64,000 nucleotides of DNA, taken from positions 1 to 64,000 of the forward strand of contig NZ_RJVB01000011.1 of NCBI RefSeq assembly GCF_003751505.1, written 5' to 3'. The position numbers were made by a program, and so were the translations under genes. Below the pieces are notes generated by a model. It was not told the DNA's origin and ran no database searches. It saw only the letters and a program-made list of their open reading frames with translations. This DNA is from Erwinia sp. JUb26. GTDB taxonomy: Bacteria > Pseudomonadota > Gammaproteobacteria > Enterobacterales > Enterobacteriaceae. This document shows, piece by piece, positions 31,789 through 40,869 of this stretch (positions are counted from its first letter, which is position 1; every line of letters starts with the position of its first letter).

Positions 31789-32421
31789 GGTCTGCTCCTG
31801 GATAGAGGGCGCAAGCCTAAGGGGTTATCGGACTCCCGGCGACTGAATTTTTCTCAGGGAGAGACTGAAATATTAGTTTTAATAATTAAATAAGGTTTAT
31901 TAATGCGCATTATTCAGTTATCTAATTGTTTTTGTTGTTATTAATTATTATCTTGCTTTCGTCTTTTGAATTTCATGTATTAATAAAAGTTATTCATACA
32001 ATCTGGTGGCGGGGGTGAAAAAACGTACAGGCCGCAGTTGATTTTCACGACCCTACAGGTCCCCAGTCGTGAAGGAGTAGATATACACTATGACATTATC
32101 TGAATCGGTAAATAGTTGCGATAATTATTGATTGAAGTCTGTTACACGATTTTATTATTCGTTCGTTTTTTGTGGTTGTTGTTTTGACCTTTCTGGCTGT
32201 GATGTGTAGAAAAGGGTATACTACTGAATTAATCTGATTAGGATAGATATCCTGTCATGATCTTAATTATAAAGAGGTGGTCTATATACTGATGTAATTA
32301 GTGGGATAGGTAATTTAATGGATGGTTTTAGTGTAAGTGGTGGTAGTTTGCAGGGCGATAAAGCGTTAACTTGTATTCGAATCATAGGGAGAATTATGAT
32401 GATATTTTATCGGGAGGGAGT
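31789..32421 (+). promoter_or_regulatory. AT-rich leader/control region of the RcsB-like gene
   Basis: This 630-bp stretch has no gene over 60 codons. Features seen: an inverted repeat, TTCACGAC (32044-32051)/GTCGTGAA (32066-32073), overlaps a competing GACC/GGTC pair (32049-32061). A 13-codon frame (32090-32131, MTLSESVNSCDNY) follows a GAAGGAG sequence. There is a TATACT -10-like hexamer (32217-32222) and a palindrome, AGGATA-GA-TATCCT (32240-32253), about 12 nt beyond the predicted start. The long AT-rich runs suggest H-NS binding and foreign origin. Confidence 0.45.
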
Positions 32422-33060
32422 ATGAACAGATACACAGTGACCATATCTGATGACCATCCACATATATTGTATTCACTAAAAATGCTTTTTTCTGGCAATG
32501 ATAAATTTCTTATCACTAATGAAGCCGTCTGTGGAAAAGACCTGCTGTCGGCGTTGTCTGCGAAGTTAACGGATATCGTGATTACGGATTTTTCTCTGGG
32601 TTCGGATCGATCAACAATTGATGGATTTACTAAACTACGTGCTTTGCATGGCCGTTTCCCTGATGTGAGAATCGTTTTACTGACCTCACAAAAAAACACG
32701 GCGATCTTAAGAAAAGCTAGTGAATATGGGGTTCACGCCATCGTGAGTAAAGGTGATAGTGTCGAAGAAACGGTATTGGCTTGCCACCATGTTATCAGCC
32801 AGCCGGATTGTTATTACTCCTCATCACTCAGCTATCTCAAAGAACCTGTTAAAGGTGGTGAGCGAGGAAGTACGCTAACGCCTAAGGAACTGGAAGTGGT
32901 TCGGTTGTTTTCATCCGGCTACTCGCTTGCTGAAATTGCACAGCGGCAGAATCGAACGATTAGCACTATCTCTACTCAAAAGTATAATGCTATGCGCCGT
33001 TTAGGCGTTTCTTCAAATATTGAATTAATTCGCTACGCGTATGCGCAAGGACTGATCTGA
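32422..33060 (+). CDS. Orphan RcsB-like response regulator (NarL/FixJ/LuxR class)
   Basis: 212 aa from the ATG at 32422 (GGGAGGGAG Shine-Dalgarno sequence). The receiver domain is complete: acidic pair D10-D11 (SDDHPH), phospho-acceptor D56 (ITDFSLG), T88 and K110. A LuxR-type helix-turn-helix follows (LTPKELEVVRLFSSGYSLAEIA, then TISTQKYNAMRRLGV). The domain layout and key positions track RcsB closely (D56 also in RcsB). No sensor kinase lies nearby. It sits in AT-rich DNA, with codon use poorer in GC than its neighbours, where E. coli has dinD. It may be an RcsB partner of the BglJ/RcsA kind or an independent regulator. Confidence 0.85.
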   Translation: MNRYTVTISDDHPHILYSLKMLFSGNDKFLITNEAVCGKDLLSALSAKLTDIVITDFSLGSDRSTIDGFTKLRALHGRFPDVRIVLLTSQKNTAILRKASEYGVHAIVSKGDSVEETVLACHHVISQPDCYYSSSLSYLKEPVKGGERGSTLTPKELEVVRLFSSGYSLAEIAQRQNRTISTISTQKYNAMRRLGVSSNIELIRYAYAQGLI

Positions 33061-33387
33061 CTTTCATCAGGTCTAAAAATAATTTTTTTGGAATTTAACC
33101 CCTCTTAACTAGAGTGTATTTAGAGTTTTTAGTCTGCTTGTTTATGACAAGTTTTATTGATATGGTTCTGTCGAGTGTGACTATGGACTGGATGAGATTA
33201 ATATCCAATGTAGTATAAATAATTGTTATCTTGTTGCAACAATGTCGTTGCGAAGATGAATTTACCCAGGGAATTACCACCAAAATTAATCTGGTGACCT
33301 AACGTAATAAAATAAAATGAAAAGAATGATCAAACGTATTCACATTAGTTCGAACAGGCCAGTAGCCTGAACGACTACTGGTCACTA
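33061..33387. other. Gene-free AT-rich stretch with a hairpin after yjdM
   Basis: No frame or RNA gene was recognised in 327 bp. A hairpin, CCAGTAG/CTACTGG (33359-33381, 9-nt loop), lies just beyond the yjdM stop on the - strand and may end that transcript, although it has no T-run. Confidence 0.45.
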
Positions 33388-33726
33388 TCAGTTCTTTTTA
33401 ACAAATTCTGACTTCAGTTTCATCGGCCCAAAACCGTCAATTTTGCAGTCAATGTTGTGATCGCCCTCAACCAGCCGGATACCTTTCACTTTGGTGCCTA
33501 TTTTTAGCGGTGTCGAACTTCCTTTAACTTTTAAATCTTTAATAACGGTCACGCTATCGCCGTCTGCCAGTAGATTGCCATTGGCATCTTTAACGATCAG
33601 GCCCTCATCAGAACCGCTTTCAGCGCCATCAGCCCAGACATGGCCGCATTCCGGGCAGTTAAGCATGTCCCCATCCTGCCAGCTGTATTCAGAGCTGCAC
33701 TTTGGGCAGGGAGGTAAAGTTTGCAT
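33388..33726 (-). CDS. yjdM: YjdM (PhnA) zinc-ribbon protein
   Basis: 112 aa, against 111 in E. coli. The N-terminal zinc ribbon has CPKC (residues 8-11) and CPEC (residues 24-27). It is followed by the almost invariant C-terminal domain ([13 protein letters not shown], then [17 protein letters not shown]). Despite the old name, it is not a phosphonoacetate hydrolase; the function is unknown. In E. coli the gene is near the phn locus, so its place between the regulator and yicC is lineage-specific. Confidence 0.93.
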   Translation of the reverse strand: MQTLPPCPKCSSEYSWQDGDMLNCPECGHVWADGAESGSDEGLIVKDANGNLLADGDSVTVIKDLKVKGSSTPLKIGTKVKGIRLVEGDHNIDCKIDGFGPMKLKSEFVKKN

Positions 33727-33799
33727 GGTTGAGCCTCAAATAAATCCATAGTAAAAGAAGGGTGATAGTTTACCCTCTGAAGCATTTTCTTCCTACCAT

Positions 33800-33830
33800 A
33801 AAAAAACGCTATAAGCAGGCTTATAGCGTT
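33800..33830 (-). terminator. Terminator of yicC
   Basis: On the - strand, AACGCTATAAGC and GCTTATAGCGTT (12-bp perfect arms, 2-nt spacer) run straight into a T-run (33806-33800). Confidence 0.88.
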
Positions 33831-33924
33831 GAGGCGCTGCAGGTGACGACATCATGCATCGGACATCGGCATAACGTCCTCCAGCACCCGGCTTTCTGAA
33901 TCGAATGATAAAGAGTCAGAAAAT

Positions 33925-34788
33925 TTACTCGATATTCTGGATTTGCTCGCGCATCTGTTCAATCAGGACCTTCAGCTCAATGGCTGACGCGGTGATGTCC
34001 GCATTGATTGATTTAGAACCCAGCGTATTGGACTCACGGTTGAACTCCTGCATCATAAAGTCCAGACGGCGGCCGACCGCCTCTTTTTTCTTCAGGATGT
34101 TATAGGTTTCTTTCACGTGCGCTTCCAGGCGGTCCAGCTCTTCTGCGACATCCACGCGCTGTGCCAGCATCACCAGTTCCTGCTCCAGGCGATTATTTTC
34201 CAGCTGTACCTGCGCGTCTTCCAGACGGGCAACCAGGCGCTCGCGCTGCCATTTCAATACATCTGGCATATGGGTACGGACTTTACTGACTTCGGTACTG
34301 ACGCCTTCCAGACGCTGCTCAATCAGCGTCTTCAGCGCCGCACCTTCCGTTTCACGGGCGGTGATAAAGTCGTCAATAGCGCCGTCGAGCAGGGTTAATA
34401 GCTGTGCTGAGATGGCATCCAGATCCTGCTCTTCTGCCGACATGACGCCGGGCCAGCGCAGGATATCGACCGGGTTAATTTCACCCTCGTCGCTCTGCAT
34501 TTTGACCCAGTTCGCCGCCTGCACCAGCTGAACCGCCAGTTTTTCATTCAGCACCAGGGCACTTTGCGCGCTGGGGTCAGCGTCGAAACGCAGGTTAACC
34601 TCCACTTTACCGCGCGTCAGCCGATTGCGGATGCGTTCACGGATGGCAGGCTCCAGTCCGCGAAATTGTTCCGGCAGGCGGATATACGTTTCAAGATAGC
34701 GCTGGTTAACAGAGCGCAGTTCCCAGGCGGCGCTGCCCCAATCACCTTTGGTTTCACGGCGTGCGTAGGCGGTCATACTGCGGATCAT
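33925..34788 (-). CDS. yicC: YicC family endoribonuclease/adapter
   Basis: 287 aa, as in E. coli. Conserved YicC N-terminus (MIRSMTAYARRE; EPAIRERIRNRL) and C-terminal DUF1732 (GRRLDFMMQEFNREANT-like, here REFNRESNTLGSKS order). The family has endoribonuclease activity and in E. coli promotes decay of the sRNA RyhB. It is cytoplasmic. In E. coli it is divergent from rph; here a lipoprotein gene and nupC separate them. Confidence 0.95.
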   Translation of the reverse strand: MIRSMTAYARRETKGDWGSAAWELRSVNQRYLETYIRLPEQFRGLEPAIRERIRNRLTRGKVEVNLRFDADPSAQSALVLNEKLAVQLVQAANWVKMQSDEGEINPVDILRWPGVMSAEEQDLDAISAQLLTLLDGAIDDFITARETEGAALKTLIEQRLEGVSTEVSKVRTHMPDVLKWQRERLVARLEDAQVQLENNRLEQELVMLAQRVDVAEELDRLEAHVKETYNILKKKEAVGRRLDFMMQEFNRESNTLGSKSINADITASAIELKVLIEQMREQIQNIE

Positions 34789-34970
34789 TTTGCGTACTCG
34801 CTTAAGAGAAAGATGCCGGAAGTATAACGGTGCAGGCGCTGGCTTAACAGGTATTCAGTCAAATGTCAGCACAACGGCTGACGTTTTATCTACCGCAGAT
34901 TAAGATGTTAAGAATAATCCGGCCTGAGTGCCGGGCCACCCGGCTGTCATCGTCATTTCCAGGAGAGTCC

Positions 34971-35396
34971 ATGTCTGCTCGTTTATTTTATTCTTCTATT
35001 TTACTTTTAGCGCTCACGGGATGCAGTGTGCCGGGCAAGGTGACGAGCACAGCAGCACCGACGTGTACGATCGGTGAGGCAATGCAGCAGACCACGCTCT
35101 ATTTCGGCCTGAACAGGCCACAAGGACCGGCGATTACCGATGCCGAGTGGCAGACGTTTGTCGATAAGGACGTTACGCCGCGCTTTAAAGATGGCCTGAC
35201 CGTCTTTGCGGCTAAAGGGCAGTGGCTGGGCAACGACGGGAAGCTCGCACGTGAAGATAGCCGGGCGTTAATGTTGATTCATGCCACAGATCGCAGCAGC
35301 GAGCAGGGGATTGAAGCACTGCGGGCGATTTATAAACAGCGATTTGCCCAGGATTCGGTCATGCGGGTTGATACGCCAGCCTGCGTGGCTTTCTGA
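34971..35396 (+). CDS. DUF3574 family lipoprotein
   Basis: 141 aa from the ATG at 34971 (CCAGGAGAG Shine-Dalgarno sequence); an earlier start is open but would spoil the signal peptide. A lipoprotein signal with lipobox LTGC (Cys about residue 18) precedes the mature protein. The DUF3574 domain (LYFGLNRPQGPAITDAEWQ, then FVDKDVTPRF, then LMLIH) is complete. No function is known. It stands alone between the divergent yicC and the convergent nupC. Confidence 0.85.
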   Translation: MSARLFYSSILLLALTGCSVPGKVTSTAAPTCTIGEAMQQTTLYFGLNRPQGPAITDAEWQTFVDKDVTPRFKDGLTVFAAKGQWLGNDGKLAREDSRALMLIHATDRSSEQGIEALRAIYKQRFAQDSVMRVDTPACVAF

Positions 35397-35417
35397 CCAG
35401 CGTTCACTTACCAAGAT

Positions 35418-35439
35418 GCCCGGTACCAAAGTACCGGGC
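35418..35439. terminator. Hairpin between convergent lipoprotein gene and nupC
   Basis: GCCCGGTAC-CAAA-GTACCGGGC, 9-bp perfect stem, symmetrical for both strands and without a T-run. Confidence 0.5.
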
Positions 35440-35445
35440 TGAACG

Positions 35446-36630
35446 TTACAGCACCAGCCCGGCGAAGGCGGCGGAAAGTAAACTCACCAGCGTGGAGCCA
35501 TAGATCAGCTTCAGGCCGAAGCGCGATACCACATTTCCCTGCTGCTCATTAAGCCCCTTGATAGCGCCAGCCACAATGCCGATCGAGGCAAAGTTAGCAA
35601 ACGACACCAGGAACACGGACAGGATCCCCAGTCCGCGCGGCGACAGTTCGGCCGCGATTTTTTTCAGCTCGATCATCGCCACAAACTCATTTGTCACCAG
35701 CTTGGTGGCCATAATACTGGCGGCCTTCAGGGCATCGGCTGGTGGAATACCGATTAGCCAGGCAAACGGCCAGAAAATATAGCCAAGGATTTGCTGGAAG
35801 CTGATACCGAACACCGCGGCGAACAGCGCATTAACCGCTGTTATCAAGGCAATAAAGCCAATCAGCATCGCCAGGATAATCATTGCGACTTTAAAACCGG
35901 CGAGGATGTATTCGCCCAGCATCTCAAAGAAACTCTGATCTTCATGCAATTTTTCCAGCCGAATCTCGAGTTCATCACCCACCGGTGTCGGGTTGATGAT
36001 CGACAGGATGATAAAGGTGCTGAACATGTTAAGCACCAGTGCCGCCACCACGTAGCGCGGTTCAATCATCGACATATAGGCACCGACAATCGACAGCGAG
36101 ACGGTGGACATGGCGGCAGCGGCCATGGAATACAGGCGACGCTGGGAAATCTCTGCCAGGATACCCTTATAGGCGATAAAGTTCTCGGACTGGCCAAGGA
36201 TTAAGGTACTGACGGCGTTGAATGACTCCAGTTTGCCCATGCCGTTGATTTTGGACAGCACGGTGCCAACAACGCGGATCAGCAGCGGCAGGATCTTCAG
36301 GTGCTGTAAAATACCAATGAGCGCTGAGATAAAGACAATCGGGCACAGCACGCCTAGGAAGATAAACGCCAGACCCTGAGAGCTCATGTTGCCAAACACA
36401 AAGTCGGTACCCTGCGCGGCATATTTCAACAGTGTTTCGAAGAAGCTGGAAACGGCACTGACCACGCTCAGCCCGCCGGATGCGTGCAGGAAGAACCAGG
36501 CCAGAGCGCCCTCAATGACGATCAGTTGCAGCAGGACGCGCGGACGAATTTTCTTGCGGTCGGTACTGAACAGCAGCGCCAGGCAGAAGATAATGGCCAG
36601 GGCCAGAATAAAATGTAAAACAGCAGTCAT
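35446..36630 (-). CDS. nupC: Nucleoside:proton symporter NupC
   Basis: 394 aa from the ATG at 36630 ([12 protein letters not shown], aligning with E. coli NupC, 400 aa). An ATG at 36669 would give 407 aa and cannot be excluded. It is a concentrative nucleoside transporter: about eight or more membrane segments, with the conserved [10 protein letters not shown] and [11 protein letters not shown] motifs that line the nucleoside and cation site. It imports pyrimidine nucleosides and adenosine. In E. coli nupC lies elsewhere; here it sits next to rph-pyrE. Confidence 0.94.
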   Translation of the reverse strand: MTAVLHFILALAIIFCLALLFSTDRKKIRPRVLLQLIVIEGALAWFFLHASGGLSVVSAVSSFFETLLKYAAQGTDFVFGNMSSQGLAFIFLGVLCPIVFISALIGILQHLKILPLLIRVVGTVLSKINGMGKLESFNAVSTLILGQSENFIAYKGILAEISQRRLYSMAAAAMSTVSLSIVGAYMSMIEPRYVVAALVLNMFSTFIILSIINPTPVGDELEIRLEKLHEDQSFFEMLGEYILAGFKVAMIILAMLIGFIALITAVNALFAAVFGISFQQILGYIFWPFAWLIGIPPADALKAASIMATKLVTNEFVAMIELKKIAAELSPRGLGILSVFLVSFANFASIGIVAGAIKGLNEQQGNVVSRFGLKLIYGSTLVSLLSAAFAGLVL

Positions 36631-36776
36631 ACGGACGGTCCCGCGTGAAGAGTCAATAAAGAGAGGCATTTAGCCATATATCGACTCTTTTTACATCCTG
36701 TTCCCGATTATCTTGCTGTTTTAACCGTTGATTATCTGCCCGTTGCATAACGGCGCGCGGATGGCGGCCGCTGCGA

Positions 36777-36805
36777 TAGGCATTCGTCGGTGAAATCCGT
36801 ATAAT
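36777..36805 (+). promoter_or_regulatory. rph-pyrE promoter
   Basis: TAGGCA (36777-36782), 17 nt, then a perfect TATAAT (36800-36805). The start of transcription should be near 36812, about 30 nt before the rph ATG. Confidence 0.65.
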
Positions 36806-36841
36806 GCGCAGCCAATTATAAAGCTAGCCGGAGAATAAACT

Positions 36842-37558
36842 ATGCGTCCATCAGGCCGTAGTGCACAGCAGGTGCGCCCCGTAACCCTGACCCGTCATTA
36901 CACCAAACATGCAGAAGGCTCTGTGCTGGTTGAATTCGGTGATACCAAGGTATTGTGTACCGCAACGATTGAAGAAGGCGTTCCTCGTTTCCTGAAAGGT
37001 CAGGGACAGGGATGGGTGACGGCTGAATACGGTATGTTGCCTCGTGCCACCCACAGCCGTAACGCCCGTGAAGCGGCGAAAGGTAAGCAGGGCGGCCGCA
37101 CGCTGGAGATCCAACGTCTGATCGCACGATCCCTGCGCGCCGCGCTGGATCTGAAAGCCCTGGGCGAGTTTACCATCACCCTGGACTGCGACGTGCTGCA
37201 GGCCGATGGCGGTACGCGCACTGCATCAATCACCGGTGCCTGCGTGGCGCTGGCCGATGCGCTGAACCATCTGGTCGCTATCGGCAAGCTGAAAGCCAAC
37301 CCGATGAAAGGGATGGTTGCGGCTATCTCCGTTGGCATCGTTAACGGCGAAGCGCTGTGCGATCTGGAATATGTGGAAGATTCCGCAGCCGAAACGGATA
37401 TGAATGTGGTGATGACCGAAGACGGCCGCATGATTGAAGTGCAGGGCACTGCGGAAGGCGAGCCCTTCAGCCATGAAGAGCTGCTCAAGCTGCTTGAGTT
37501 GGCCCGGGGCGGCATTGACACATTGGTACAGGCGCAGAAAGCGGCGCTGGCTAACTGA
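36842..37558 (+). CDS. rph: Ribonuclease PH
   Basis: 238 aa, full length. E. coli K-12 carries a frameshift in rph; this copy is intact at the C-terminus ([17 protein letters not shown]). It is a phosphorolytic 3'-5' exoribonuclease that trims tRNA 3' ends, with the RNase PH fold and the phosphate-binding region [20 protein letters not shown]. It is transcribed with pyrE, and its translation up to the stop is part of pyrE attenuation. Confidence 0.98.
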   Translation: MRPSGRSAQQVRPVTLTRHYTKHAEGSVLVEFGDTKVLCTATIEEGVPRFLKGQGQGWVTAEYGMLPRATHSRNAREAAKGKQGGRTLEIQRLIARSLRAALDLKALGEFTITLDCDVLQADGGTRTASITGACVALADALNHLVAIGKLKANPMKGMVAAISVGIVNGEALCDLEYVEDSAAETDMNVVMTEDGRMIEVQGTAEGEPFSHEELLKLLELARGGIDTLVQAQKAALAN

Positions 37559-37565
37559 TTTTTCC

Positions 37566-37591
37566 AGGCGACTAACAGTCGCCTTTTTTTT
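37566..37591 (+). terminator. pyrE attenuator
   Basis: AGGCGAC-TAACA-GTCGCCT followed by eight T. The stem begins 8 nt after the rph stop and ends about 25 nt before the pyrE ATG. In E. coli, low UTP lets ribosomes on rph keep close behind RNA polymerase and disrupt this hairpin, raising pyrE. The spacing here fits. Confidence 0.9.
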
Positions 37592-37615
37592 GCCTGAATA
37601 TTGAGGAATGACAAC

Positions 37616-38257
37616 ATGAAAGCCTGGCAGCGCCAATTTATCGAATTCGCCATCAACAAGCAGGTGCTGAAGTTTGGTGAGTTCACGCTGAAGTCAGGGC
37701 GCAAGAGCCCCTACTTCTTTAACGCCGGTTTGTTCAACACCGGGCGCGATCTGGCTCTGTTAGGCCGGTTTTATGCGCAGGCACTGGTGGATTCAGGCAT
37801 TGATTTCGATCTGCTGTTTGGTCCGGCCTACAAGGGTATTCCTATTGCCACGACCACCGCCGTGGCGCTGGCGGATCATCACGATCGCGATGTGCCGTAC
37901 TGCTTTAACCGCAAAGAGGCGAAAACCCACGGTGAAGGCGGTACGTTGGTCGGTAGTCCGCTGCAGGGTAAAGTGATGCTGGTGGATGACGTGATCACCG
38001 CAGGTACCGCGATCCGTGAATCGATGGAGATCATTGCGGCGAATCAGGCCAGCCTGGCCGGAGTGCTGATTTCCCTCAATCGTCAGGAGCGCGGACGCGG
38101 TACCATTTCGGCGATTCAGGAAGTTGAGCGGGATTACGGCTGTAAGGTGATCTCGATTATCACGCTGGAAGAGCTAATCAGCTATCTGGAAGAGAAACCT
38201 GAACTTGCCGATCACCTGGCGGCAGTGCGCGCCTATCGCAGTGAATACGGTATCTGA
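37616..38257 (+). CDS. pyrE: Orotate phosphoribosyltransferase
   Basis: 213 aa from the ATG at 37616 (TTGAGGAAT Shine-Dalgarno region), the E. coli length; an upstream TTG is ignored. The PRPP-binding motif [13 protein letters not shown] is at about residues 120-132. It makes OMP from orotate and PRPP in pyrimidine synthesis and works as a dimer. It is the second gene of rph-pyrE, controlled by the attenuator. Confidence 0.98.
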   Translation: MKAWQRQFIEFAINKQVLKFGEFTLKSGRKSPYFFNAGLFNTGRDLALLGRFYAQALVDSGIDFDLLFGPAYKGIPIATTTAVALADHHDRDVPYCFNRKEAKTHGEGGTLVGSPLQGKVMLVDDVITAGTAIRESMEIIAANQASLAGVLISLNRQERGRGTISAIQEVERDYGCKVISIITLEELISYLEEKPELADHLAAVRAYRSEYGI

Positions 38258-38273
38258 ACGTTGAACTAAATCG

Positions 38274-38308
38274 ACGTGGACCGGCCTCATTGCTGTGCCA
38301 GTCCACGT
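38274..38308. terminator. Hairpin between convergent pyrE and slmA
   Basis: ACGTGGAC and GTCCACGT (8-bp arms) enclose 19 nt that themselves hold GGC/GCC pairs. No long T-run. Possible bidirectional terminator. Confidence 0.45.
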
Positions 38309-38312
38309 TGGT

Positions 38313-38909
38313 TTACACCAGCTGCATTGCAAACAGCGGCCAGCGAATCTCGAAATCCGCCGTCGGGCGATAGCGAAACTCTGAACGAACAAAGCGCGAA
38401 AGCAACCCTTCGCAAAAAGCCAGCAGTTGGCTGGCCAGCAGCGTTTCATCGGTAGCGAAACCTTCGCCTTCACGCATTTTCTTTTCGCGCATCACCTGGC
38501 GAATCTGTACTTCAATACGTTCAAACAGCTGGTTAATACGCCCCTGCAGGCGATCCTGTTCAAACATCAGCGCATGGCCGGTCAGAATGCGCGTTAAACC
38601 CGGATTACGCTCACCAAAGCCCAGAATCAACTGCGTGATAAGACGTAAACGCGTGAGCGTTTCTTTCTCGTCCTTCAAAATCAGATTGATGCGCGTAATC
38701 AGGCTGTCTTCGATAAATTCGATCAGGCTGTCAAACATCTTGGTCTTGCTGGGGAAATGCCGGTAAAGCGCCGCTTCAGAGACGCCAACGTTTGCCGCCA
38801 GCTTTGCGGTGGTTATCCGCTGGCTGCCGTCACTTGACTCCAGCATCTGCGCCAGTGCCTGCAGGATTTCCTCGCGACGATTCCTTTTCGCACTCTTTTT
38901 TTCAACCAT
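38313..38909 (-). CDS. slmA: Nucleoid occlusion factor SlmA
   Basis: 198 aa, as in E. coli. It is a TetR-type protein with an N-terminal helix-turn-helix ([26 protein letters not shown]; split here as residues ~38-64). Bound to its DNA sites spread over the chromosome, it stops FtsZ assembly over the nucleoid. The basic N-terminus ([11 protein letters not shown]) is conserved. The rph-pyrE-slmA-dut-coaBC order matches E. coli. Confidence 0.97.
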   Translation of the reverse strand: MVEKKSAKRNRREEILQALAQMLESSDGSQRITTAKLAANVGVSEAALYRHFPSKTKMFDSLIEFIEDSLITRINLILKDEKETLTRLRLITQLILGFGERNPGLTRILTGHALMFEQDRLQGRINQLFERIEVQIRQVMREKKMREGEGFATDETLLASQLLAFCEGLLSRFVRSEFRYRPTADFEIRWPLFAMQLV

Positions 38910-38964
38910 GTCTTAAAAGACCCCTGAAAAGATCACCATAAACGGGCACGAGCCCACGCAACGT

Positions 38965-38986
38965 CCGTGAGCCTGATGGCTCACGG
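38965..38986. repeat. Perfect hairpin in the dut-slmA gap
   Basis: CCGTGAGCC-TGAT-GGCTCACGG, 9-bp perfect stem. On the - strand no T-run follows (ACGTTGC), so it is not a canonical terminator for dut. Confidence 0.5.
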
Positions 38987-39024
38987 CGAAAAAACGGGTT
39001 TCGTTTTACGGGAACGGTGGAGGG

Positions 39025-39480
39025 TTACTGGCGGCCAGAATGGCCAAAGCCGCCTTCACCACGCACGCTGGTATCAAAATCGTTGACCAGATTGAACTCA
39101 GCCTGCACCACAGGAACAAAGACCATCTGAGCAATGCGCTCGCCCGGTTCGATGGTAAAAGCATCCTGGCCGCGGTTCCAGACGGAAACCATCAGCTGTC
39201 CCTGGTAGTCAGAATCAATTAAGCCGACCAGATTGCCCAGCACCACACCATGTTTATGACCGAGGCCGGAGCGTGGCAGGATAACTGCCGCCAGCGCGGG
39301 GTCGGCAATATGGATCGCTAAGCCCGTAGGGACCAGCGTCGTCTGGCCCGGCAGCAGGTCAACTGCGCCATCGAGGCAGGCGCGCAGATCAAGCCCGGCA
39401 GATCCAGAAGTGGCGTAAGTCGGCAGAGGGAATTCGTTGCCGACGCGCTGATCTAAAATCTTAACGTCGATTTTTTTCAT
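39025..39480 (-). CDS. dut: dUTP diphosphatase
   Basis: 151 aa from the second Met (39480), as in E. coli; the Met at 39483 is equally possible. The trimeric dUTPase motifs are all present: SGSAGLDL (I), [10 protein letters not shown] (II), GLIDSDYQG (III), RIAQMVF (IV) and the C-terminal [10 protein letters not shown] (V). It hydrolyses dUTP to dUMP, keeping uracil out of DNA. Its start lies inside the 3' end of coaBC (about 20-nt overlap), so it is translationally coupled. Confidence 0.98.
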   Translation of the reverse strand: MKKIDVKILDQRVGNEFPLPTYATSGSAGLDLRACLDGAVDLLPGQTTLVPTGLAIHIADPALAAVILPRSGLGHKHGVVLGNLVGLIDSDYQGQLMVSVWNRGQDAFTIEPGERIAQMVFVPVVQAEFNLVNDFDTSVRGEGGFGHSGRQ

Positions 39481-40672
39481 CATAGTGAATGACTATCTCG
39501 TCTAGTAACTGTTGGCCAAGGAGAGACTTATCGCTGAGCGGTAAGACTTTATCTCCTTCCTGCCAAAAAAGGTGAAGAGCATTGGAATCGCTATTGAAAC
39601 CCTGCCCGGCTTTGGCAACATTATTGGCGCAGATCAAGTCCAGATTCTTGCGCGCCCGTTTTTGTTGTGCGTATTCTTCCACATTCTGGGTTTCAGCAGC
39701 AAATCCTACCACGTAGGGGCGTCCCTCGGCTAAAGCCGCCACGCCGGCGACAATATCAGGGTTTTTCACCATTTTCAGGGTAATTTCATCGCCCTGCTTT
39801 TTGATTTTCTCTTCGGCAACTGCCGCAGCACGATAGTCAGCCACCGCCGCACAGCCGATGAAAATATGCTGCTGCGCCGCCTGCGCCATCACGGCATGCT
39901 GCATCTCAAGCGCGGTGGTGACATCAATGCGTTTGACCCACTGTGGGGTGGGTAATTCTACAGGTCCTGCCACCAGCGTGACGCTGGCGCCGCGTTTTGC
40001 TGCGGCAGCGGCGATGGCAAATCCCATCTTACCCGAGCTGTGATTGCTGATGAAGCGCACCGGGTCCAGCGCTTCGCGAGTCGGGCCTGCGGTAATCATA
40101 ATATGAAGATGTTGCAGGTCATTGACAGGCGTGGCCCAGCTCACGGCCAGATCGACAATCGTCAACGGGTCAAGCATGCGTCCCGGGCCGACGTCACCGC
40201 AGGCCTGGCTACCGCTGTCCGGGCCCCAAATCATCACGCCGCGCTGTGCCAGCTGCTGGAGATTATGCTGGGTGGGCAGTGCGCGATACATCTGCTGGTT
40301 CATGGCCGGAACAACGGCGACAGGCGCTGCCGTAGCCAGGCATAGCGTGGTGACGAGGTCGTTAGCCATTCCGGCCGTGACGCGAGCGATGAGATCGGCC
40401 GTGGCCGGTGCCAGAATCACCAGATCCGCCCATTTCCCCAGCTCGATGTGGCCCATTGCCGCCTCGGCGGCCGGGTCAAGCAAATCATCCGATACAGGAA
40501 AGCCAGAAACTGCCTGTAAGCTGAGCGGGGTGATAAATGCCTTCGCGGCATCCGTCATCACCACGCGGACTTCTGCACCGCGATCGCGGAGCCTGCGTAC
40601 CAGTTCTGGCGTTTTGTAAGCGGCAATACCGCCGCTGACGCCCAGAACAATCCGCTTTCCCGATAATCCCAT
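39461..40672 (-). CDS. coaBC: Coenzyme A biosynthesis bifunctional protein CoaBC (Dfp)
   Basis: 403 aa from the ATG at 40672 (MGLSGKR, like E. coli MSLAGKK; 406 aa there). The frame is open for 33 more codons without family match. The N-terminal flavoprotein (PPC decarboxylase, CoaC; about 1-190) has [10 protein letters not shown], the catalytic-His region [11 protein letters not shown] and the substrate loop PAMNQQMY. The C-terminal PPC synthetase (CoaB) has [13 protein letters not shown] and the NHSSGKMG signature. It converts 4'-phosphopantothenate to 4'-phosphopantetheine via cysteine addition. Divergent from radC. Confidence 0.97.
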   Translation of the reverse strand: MGLSGKRIVLGVSGGIAAYKTPELVRRLRDRGAEVRVVMTDAAKAFITPLSLQAVSGFPVSDDLLDPAAEAAMGHIELGKWADLVILAPATADLIARVTAGMANDLVTTLCLATAAPVAVVPAMNQQMYRALPTQHNLQQLAQRGVMIWGPDSGSQACGDVGPGRMLDPLTIVDLAVSWATPVNDLQHLHIMITAGPTREALDPVRFISNHSSGKMGFAIAAAAAKRGASVTLVAGPVELPTPQWVKRIDVTTALEMQHAVMAQAAQQHIFIGCAAVADYRAAAVAEEKIKKQGDEITLKMVKNPDIVAGVAALAEGRPYVVGFAAETQNVEEYAQQKRARKNLDLICANNVAKAGQGFNSDSNALHLFWQEGDKVLPLSDKSLLGQQLLDEIVIHYDEKNRR

Positions 40673-40869
40673 CATCTGCCTTCCGCCTTCTGTTGAGCCT
40701 GCCCGGTACTGTTGTACCGCAATGGTGGATATTTTATCACATTCGACCAGGCAGGTTATTTTCCACCTCATTACCTTTGCGATCTGCCTCGTAAAGCTGA
40801 CGGGTGGTGGTAGAAAACTACTGTATATAATGCCATGCTTTTGCGTGTTGAGGCAAGGAGACGCAGAAG

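Noticed and set aside
31789-33387. Genomic island or prophage remnant with attachment sites
   Set aside because: The patch is AT-rich, but no integrase, direct repeats or tRNA were found.
36842-37558. Frameshifted rph as in E. coli K-12
   Set aside because: The frame is open to the normal C-terminus; this copy is intact.
40819-40838. Possible LexA box upstream of radC (TACTGTATATA)
   Set aside because: Only the left half matches; the ACAG half is missing. The TATAAT inside it is better explained as a -10 element.
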